Shown one piece after another: positions 28,753 through 34,054 of a DNA stretch of 34,054 nt (the first letter of the stretch is position 1; every line of letters starts with the position of its first letter). The stretch spans positions 1-34,054 of the forward strand of contig JADGQM010000007.1 in assembly GCA_017881795.1 (NCBI GenBank), read 5' to 3'. The translations under genes and the position numbers were made by a program. The notes below the pieces were generated by a model, which was given only the letters and a program-made list of their open reading frames with translations, was not told where the DNA came from and ran no database searches. Source of the stretch: Syntrophobacteraceae bacterium (GTDB taxonomy: Bacteria > Desulfobacterota > Syntrophobacteria > Syntrophobacterales > Syntrophobacteraceae).

Positions 28753-30660
28753 TTAGACAGGCAGGTTGACGATGGGGACTTTCTTCATGGTCCACTCACC
28801 AGTCTTGGGATTCCAGACGGAATTGACAAAGCACTTCCAGTTCGCCTCATCCATGTCGGGGAAGTCAGCGCGGAAGTAATAGCCCGGCCAACGGCTTTCC
28901 TCGCGGAACATAACGTGGCGCAGGTGGCTTTCGGCAATCCACATACGATGGGTGTTTTCCCATGCCCGCATCAGTTCGTGCAGATCGGAAGCGGCGAGTT
29001 TTTCGGCGTCTTCCTTCAGCATGCCCAGCAGCTCAAGACCTCTGGTCAGAAGGGCATTGTTGGTGGTGAACTGGGAGGAGACACCACCGCAGTATTCATC
29101 CATGATCTTCTGGAGGCGGAACATGAACATCTTCGGCTTGCAGAAGTTCGGATTGATGTCGGGATCGCTCGACATCGCCGAATGTTGCTCAAAGAGTGCC
29201 ATGGGCGCCAGAATGGTGTCTTTCAACTTGTTAATGGTCGCATCATCCACCTTAGGAGCCGTGTTGTTGTCGAGGATGTAGGCGATCGCGCCCTTGGCAG
29301 CAATGCGGCCTTCCGCGTGGGACCCGGAGGAGAACTTGTGGCTGGAGGCGCCAACGCCGTCACCAGCAGAGAAGAGACCCTTGACGGTGGTCATATGGTT
29401 GTAGACACCGAGAGGTTCCCACTGCTTCTTGTATTCTGCGGGCATTACATCCTCAGGACCGCAGACCCAGGCGCCGGAAGCGCCGGAGTGGGAACCGATG
29501 AAGTAAGGCTCGGCAGCAGCGATTTCCGAAGCTTTTTCTTCAGGTTGAATATTCATACCAGCCCAGAGGAGGGACTGGCTGATGGTCATATCCAGGAAGT
29601 CTTCCCACGCCTCGGATTCCAGTTCCTTCATCTTCCGCTTGAAGGCCTTGGGATCATCCTTGTACTTGGCGGCGATGTTGGCAATGGCCTCTTCCGTTCT
29701 CATGTAGATCGGGCCTTTGCCGGCCATGACGTCTTCCATACCCAGCCAGTTGCGGAGGTTGGCGGGGATGGGCTTGGCGAGGCCGTAAGGAGCCCACTTG
29801 GGGAGCTCACCGGCGCGCTCCACCATGTATTCTTCACCGAAGGCGTTGGTGGCACGGGACTTGAACAACAGGAACCACGCGCCAACGGGGCCGTAACCAT
29901 CTTTAAAACGGACCGGGATGAAACGCACTTCCTGGCAGGTCATTTCGGCGCCGGCACGGATCGTGAAGTATGCGGTGGAACCGGCATTCCAGGGGGGATA
30001 CCAGGCGCGGCCGAGACCTTCACCCACGGAGCGCGGACGAAACACGTGAACGGCGCCACCCATGGTGGCGATGGTGGCTTTGGCCTTGAATACATAGAAC
30101 TTATTCTCACGGACGCTGAAGCCCACGGCACCGGCGCACTTATCCCCATCCATCAAGGGCTCGACAATAAACACGCGCTCATACAGCCAGTCGGTAAAAC
30201 CGGCCTGGTTCATGGCGTTCTTGGAAGCTTCGGCCACGATGACCTTGTAGGACTCGCCGTTGAGCATGATCTGCCAGCGGCCTTCATGGACATACTTGCC
30301 CGCGTCATCTTTCCAGATGGGTAGGCCCCATTTTTCGAAAAGATGGACGGAAGAGTCCACGTGACGGGCAATATCATATACCAGGTCTTCGCGGGAGACG
30401 CCCATGAGGTCCTGGCGAACGTATTTGACATAATCCTCGAGGGTATTGTCGCCCGCTTGATAACCAATGTACTGGTTGATCGCGGAGAGACCCATGGCCA
30501 CGGCGCCGGAACGGTCCATAGCGGCTTTGTCGACTACGGCCACTTTCAGACCTTTCTTCTTTGCCCAGTAGGCAGCTTCAAAAGTGGCGCCACAGGCAGA
30601 CATGCCGCCGCCGAGGATGAGGAGATCAGTATCGACTACTACGGTTTCAAAATTTGCCAT
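28753..30660 (-). CDS. aprA: Adenylylsulfate reductase alpha subunit
   Basis: 635 aa; FAD motif 'DLLILGGGMSACGATFEAAYWAKKKGLKVAVVDKAAMDRSGAVAMGLSAINQY' and 'FSAGDGVGASSHKFSSGSHAEGRIAAKGAI'. Confidence 0.98.
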   Translation of the reverse strand: MANFETVVVDTDLLILGGGMSACGATFEAAYWAKKKGLKVAVVDKAAMDRSGAVAMGLSAINQYIGYQAGDNTLEDYVKYVRQDLMGVSREDLVYDIARHVDSSVHLFEKWGLPIWKDDAGKYVHEGRWQIMLNGESYKVIVAEASKNAMNQAGFTDWLYERVFIVEPLMDGDKCAGAVGFSVRENKFYVFKAKATIATMGGAVHVFRPRSVGEGLGRAWYPPWNAGSTAYFTIRAGAEMTCQEVRFIPVRFKDGYGPVGAWFLLFKSRATNAFGEEYMVERAGELPKWAPYGLAKPIPANLRNWLGMEDVMAGKGPIYMRTEEAIANIAAKYKDDPKAFKRKMKELESEAWEDFLDMTISQSLLWAGMNIQPEEKASEIAAAEPYFIGSHSGASGAWVCGPEDVMPAEYKKQWEPLGVYNHMTTVKGLFSAGDGVGASSHKFSSGSHAEGRIAAKGAIAYILDNNTAPKVDDATINKLKDTILAPMALFEQHSAMSSDPDINPNFCKPKMFMFRLQKIMDEYCGGVSSQFTTNNALLTRGLELLGMLKEDAEKLAASDLHELMRAWENTHRMWIAESHLRHVMFREESRWPGYYFRADFPDMDEANWKCFVNSVWNPKTGEWTMKKVPIVNLPV

Positions 30661-30678
30661 ATCATCACCTCCTTAGGG

Positions 30679-31122
30679 TTATTTCTTCAGGGTTGGAAGC
30701 TCTTTGCCCCCAGTCGAAGCAGGTTCGGTGCAGAGCACAGGGCTCTTGATATCATCCGTACCCGTTTCAAAACCTGCCAAAGGATCGGCCTTGCCTTCCG
30801 GGGTTGTGCGGATGGGGAACTTGAAGCGTTTGATAGTCCCATTGCGGAACTTTACCGTCCACATGATGTCTTCTGAACCACGGAGGGGCACCACTGAAGC
30901 TCCCATGGGAACGAAATCGGCATACGCGCGGACATCCATTGCCTGCTGGGGACAAATCTTTATGCAATTGTAGCATTCCCAGCACATCTCAGGAGCCCGG
31001 TTGAAGGCTTTCATCTTTTCCTTGTCCAAAACCATCAGATCATTAGGGCAGATATACATGCATGCAGTCTTATCCTGCCCTTTGCAGCCATCGCATTTCT
31101 CCATGATCACATAACTTGGCAT
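30679..31122 (-). CDS. aprB: Adenylylsulfate reductase beta subunit (2x[4Fe-4S])
   Basis: 'MPSYVIMEKCDGCKGQDKTACMYICPNDLMVLDKEKMKAFNRAPEMCWECYNCIKICPQQAMDVRAYADFVPMGASVVPLRG'; start at internal M 31122 preceded by a GGAG-like RBS. Confidence 0.97.
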   Translation of the reverse strand: MPSYVIMEKCDGCKGQDKTACMYICPNDLMVLDKEKMKAFNRAPEMCWECYNCIKICPQQAMDVRAYADFVPMGASVVPLRGSEDIMWTVKFRNGTIKRFKFPIRTTPEGKADPLAGFETGTDDIKSPVLCTEPASTGGKELPTLKK

Positions 31123-31882
31123 AGTCCTTATCTCCTCCAAGGGTTTCCACTAATGACGTCAACATGTTGTCTCAAAAGTTGGGGTTTAGTTGCCGAGAGT
31201 AAGTCACACCTCCTTTCCTGCTGCGAAAGTGGCTCATCGTTTGCTGAAAACCTTCATCTTCGACCCGAAGAGCCAGTCCCTTCGTCTGGTTCTCAGCACT
31301 CTTTGCTTCTAACTTACCAATAGCTATTAAGGATAATGGGGTTCAGTCTGCAGTCTATTCGGAGGATCGCTGGGAAGTGTTGTGAAATTATCGCAGTTAC
31401 TAGAGAACAGGAATCCTAATATTACCCCGAACCGATTTCATATTCAAAACCATCACTGAATGCTTTTCAAACGAGTATAAGCTCCTCCCGCCATTGAGTT
31501 CACTCTCTTTTAGTACTTCTTAAATCGCGTCGGAATTATAGGGATGACTTGTCCCTTGTCAAGGGAAAAACACTACCAATTCTCGCGAGCAGGGGAACGT
31601 GCCGTTAGCTTAAAGAGACAAAAACTTCAATCTTTCTGGCACGATGTTGAGCTATCATAAGGTGGAGCCAAATCATCAGCGCTGACCTTACCAAAAAATC
31701 TTCCGAGAGGCAAGAGAAATGATAACGAAATCTTGCACCCCGACTTCGAATTCGAAGCAAGCCCCGGCGCTGGTGCGATTTCCGCTGGTTAAGGTGATGA
31801 ATTCCTTAGCCGATTCGATCTCGCCGCATGGTCTGCAATGCCTTCATCTTCATCCGTTCAGCACCCTTTATGAGAACAATGG

Positions 31883-32872
31883 TCACACATTTCTACGACC
31901 CGCCGGAAGATCTCTGGAAGCTGGAAGATTACCCCATGCCTGGGCCTTGTGAACGGCCCTCAGAATGGCCTGAGCCGTTGCCTGGGCCGCCAGAGCCCCG
32001 ACGACTGTCACATCCACGGAATCCAGATCTCCACAGCTCAAGGCAAAAAGGGTGTCACCATCATAAAGCGTATGAGCCGGGTAAACAGTCCTTGCCAGAC
32101 CATCGTGAGCCATTTGCGCCACTTTGGTCAGTTGCGTCTTGTTGAGTTTAACGTTAGTGGCCACCACGCCCACCACCGTATGCTGCCCATCGAGAAACAA
32201 CCGCAGTCTGGTCAGACGTTGGATTTCTTGTTGCGAATCGATCAGTTCCTGGCTCTTGGGGCCCTTGCGACATCCTGCAATGGGCCGGTTCAAAGCGGGA
32301 TCCACGATGTCCCCGAAAGCATTGACGACCATGAGGGCGCCAACCTCCACGCCCGTTTGGGCCCGAATAAAAGCGCTTCCCAGCCCGCTTTTCATCGCCT
32401 GGTCGAGGCCATAAAGCTTCCCAACCGTAGCTCCCAGACCGGCCCCGGCGCAGCCTTCGGGGACCGGCTTCGAGGATGCGCTCTGACAGGCCAGATAGCC
32501 AAGAGCTGCGTCCGGGTAGCGCTCTGAGTGGTTGACTCCGAGATCGAAGATGATCGCTCCAACAACGATGGGAATAAGACCATAGCCGCTGTCAAAGCCA
32601 ACCTTCTGCTCTCGGAGAAAACGTTTCAAACCGTCGGCGACGCTCAGCCCAAAACCACTCCCTCCGGCGAAAAAAAGCCCGTGCACGCGATCTACGAGAT
32701 TGACAGGATTGAGTGCATCGGTGCCGTAAGTGCCCGGCGCGCCGCCGCGGACGTCAACTGCGGCAACGGCCCCACCCGCTGGGATAATTACGGTGCATCC
32801 GCTTGGTGCATCCGGCAAACCGGCATGCCCGACGGCGATGCCCTTTATGGCTGTGAGCGTAGTGTTAGTCAT
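31883..32872 (-). CDS. P1 family peptidase (DmpA/L-aminopeptidase-like Ntn hydrolase)
   Basis: 'IKGIAVGHAGLPDAPSGCTVIIP', 'DVRGGAPGTYGTDALNPVNLVDRVHGLFFAGGSGFGLSVADGL', 'GATVGKLYG', 'DGDTLFALSCGD'. Confidence 0.9.
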   Translation of the reverse strand: MTNTTLTAIKGIAVGHAGLPDAPSGCTVIIPAGGAVAAVDVRGGAPGTYGTDALNPVNLVDRVHGLFFAGGSGFGLSVADGLKRFLREQKVGFDSGYGLIPIVVGAIIFDLGVNHSERYPDAALGYLACQSASSKPVPEGCAGAGLGATVGKLYGLDQAMKSGLGSAFIRAQTGVEVGALMVVNAFGDIVDPALNRPIAGCRKGPKSQELIDSQQEIQRLTRLRLFLDGQHTVVGVVATNVKLNKTQLTKVAQMAHDGLARTVYPAHTLYDGDTLFALSCGDLDSVDVTVVGALAAQATAQAILRAVHKAQAWGNLPASRDLPAGRRNV

Positions 32873-33650
32873 GAGCATTTTGTCTGAAATGCTGGAGGAG
32901 GTAATGATACATCTCTTTGCCTATCGCCACACCCGTTTCAATGATGTCGGGCCCAAATTGACGTCCTGTCGGGGTGCGAAAAGTCTCGGAGATGCGCAAG
33001 ATGCCGGTCATCCCCCAGGGAAATTTTTCGATGAGCTCCTGGGGCGTGATCCCCTGATGATTGACCATGTACCACAGGGTGTGCGTAAAATTATCGGGTC
33101 CCCAGCGAAATTTGTCAGCATCGTAAAGACAATCGCTAATCAATTGTGACCATGGGGGATCGCAAGGGAGCGGGGCGATGAATGCTTCGTGGTTACTGAT
33201 TGCCCGGCAGATGCATTTGACCTCTCTTGGGCCGAGGGGAAATTTCCTGAGGATTTCTTCCGCTTCCCTCGCTCCCGCCTCGGCGTGTCCGGCCTCGTCG
33301 CGGCAAAGGTCGTGGAGCAACCCGCAGATGAGTCCCAACACCATCAGTCTCTCCACTTTGATGTGGCCGATATGGTCTGATTCGAGCTCTACAAAAATCA
33401 GGGCGGCCGCGTCAATCCCGACGCGCGTGCTATGAAAGAGACCATGCCCCATGTCCTCCTGCAAGATCGGCTCGACCATCCTGCGGAGGCGCACCAGCAC
33501 GGGATTTGTGAAGAAAAGCTTGCGCGCCAGGGCAAGCGGCGCCTTAAACCGGGTGTAGAACTCCGGAGGTGGATGTTTTGAGGCAATCCACTCTGCCTCG
33601 CGCTGCAACCTTAGGATCAAATCATTCACGAAAGTCCGCTGCTCCTCCAC
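32865..33650 (-). CDS. HD-domain phosphohydrolase-like protein
   Basis: 'MGHGLFHSTRVGIDAAALIF...LICGLLHDLCRDEAGHAEAGAREAEEIL...SNHEAF...YDADKFRWG' gives H...HD...D arrangement. Confidence 0.8.
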   Translation of the reverse strand: MEEQRTFVNDLILRLQREAEWIASKHPPPEFYTRFKAPLALARKLFFTNPVLVRLRRMVEPILQEDMGHGLFHSTRVGIDAAALIFVELESDHIGHIKVERLMVLGLICGLLHDLCRDEAGHAEAGAREAEEILRKFPLGPREVKCICRAISNHEAFIAPLPCDPPWSQLISDCLYDADKFRWGPDNFTHTLWYMVNHQGITPQELIEKFPWGMTGILRISETFRTPTGRQFGPDIIETGVAIGKEMYHYLLQHFRQNAHD

Positions 33651-33692
33651 GGAATACTCTCACTTCAGTAATGGATCTCTCAATGGTGTGTC

Positions 33693-34054
33693 TCATCCAA
33701 CCATACACTCTTCGACGCCGGCTTGCAGCAGCTTCTCTTCCATCTGAACGAGCCGCCGAACCATAATATTCAGCATCTTGATTCCCGCTTCGGGAAACTG
33801 CACAAAGAGTTTTTGGAAAGTTTCGCGATCGATGGTCAGGCAATCCAGCTCTTGTATGGCTCTGACTGAAAATAGCCAGGGAGCGTCCGCCAAAAGAGCA
33901 AGGCCTCCGAAAAAATCGCCCTGCTGAAACTCATTCAAAAAGATCGAGTGCTCTTTGAGCTCTCTTATCACCTGCGCTTTCCCACAAATCACAACATATC
34001 CAAGATTGCCAAATTCGCCCTGTCGAAATACAAATTCGCCGGCACGGTAATGCA
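33693..34054 (-). CDS. Cyclic nucleotide-binding (CRP/CAP-like) domain protein, 5' truncated by window edge
   Basis: Frame extends to the window edge: 'HYRAGEFVFRQGEFGNLGYVVICGKAQVIRE...FLNEFQQGDFFGGLALLADAPWLFSVRAIQELDCLTIDRETFQKLFVQFPE'. Confidence 0.88.
   Translation of the reverse strand, partial: HYRAGEFVFRQGEFGNLGYVVICGKAQVIRELKEHSIFLNEFQQGDFFGGLALLADAPWLFSVRAIQELDCLTIDRETFQKLFVQFPEAGIKMLNIMVRRLVQMEEKLLQAGVEECMVG

Noticed and set aside
28915-30324. 469-aa plus-strand ORF opposite aprA (also 27264-28565 opposite sat)
   Set aside because: Antisense shadow of strongly coding, GC-biased genes; the translations show no domain logic and the minus-strand genes are unambiguous.
1-34054. CRISPR arrays, phage or transposon genes
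   Set aside because: No regularly spaced direct repeats and no integrase, transposase, capsid or Cas-like translations were seen.

Overview
The window is chromosomal and most likely from a sulfate-reducing or syntrophic Desulfobacterota (deltaproteobacterial) bacterium. That assignment is inferred from aprBA and sat, a split ferredoxin-type glutamate synthase, beta-oxidation genes and the hrcA-grpE-dnaK order. No phage, integrase, transposase, CRISPR array or obvious defence island is visible. Recognisable content, left to right: gatC; an uncharacterised HExxH protein; a three-gene split glutamate synthase whose last gene is a GXGXG-GltD-ferredoxin fusion; an alpha/beta hydrolase; a decayed stretch with an ImmA/IrrE-like metallopeptidase relic; tRNA-Arg(ACG); murJ; a TrkA-type K+ channel; a MazF/RHH toxin-antitoxin pair; enoyl-CoA hydratase and acyl-CoA dehydrogenase; S21 and EF-G; a lytic transglycosylase; cobO; an FmdB-type zinc ribbon; a PBP-activator-like lipoprotein; hrcA-grpE-dnaK with a CIRCE operator; sat; aprBA; and a cNMP-binding/HD/P1-peptidase cluster cut by the right edge. 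I found no convincing undescribed system. The best leads are a small tandem-repeat insertion with flanking 14-bp repeats that appears to have re-written the C-terminus of the HExxH gene, an inverted pair of REP-like hairpins, the in-frame-stop metallopeptidase relic, the fused glutamate synthase subunit, and the cNMP/HD/P1 cluster. All product names come from reading the translations; no database search was run.
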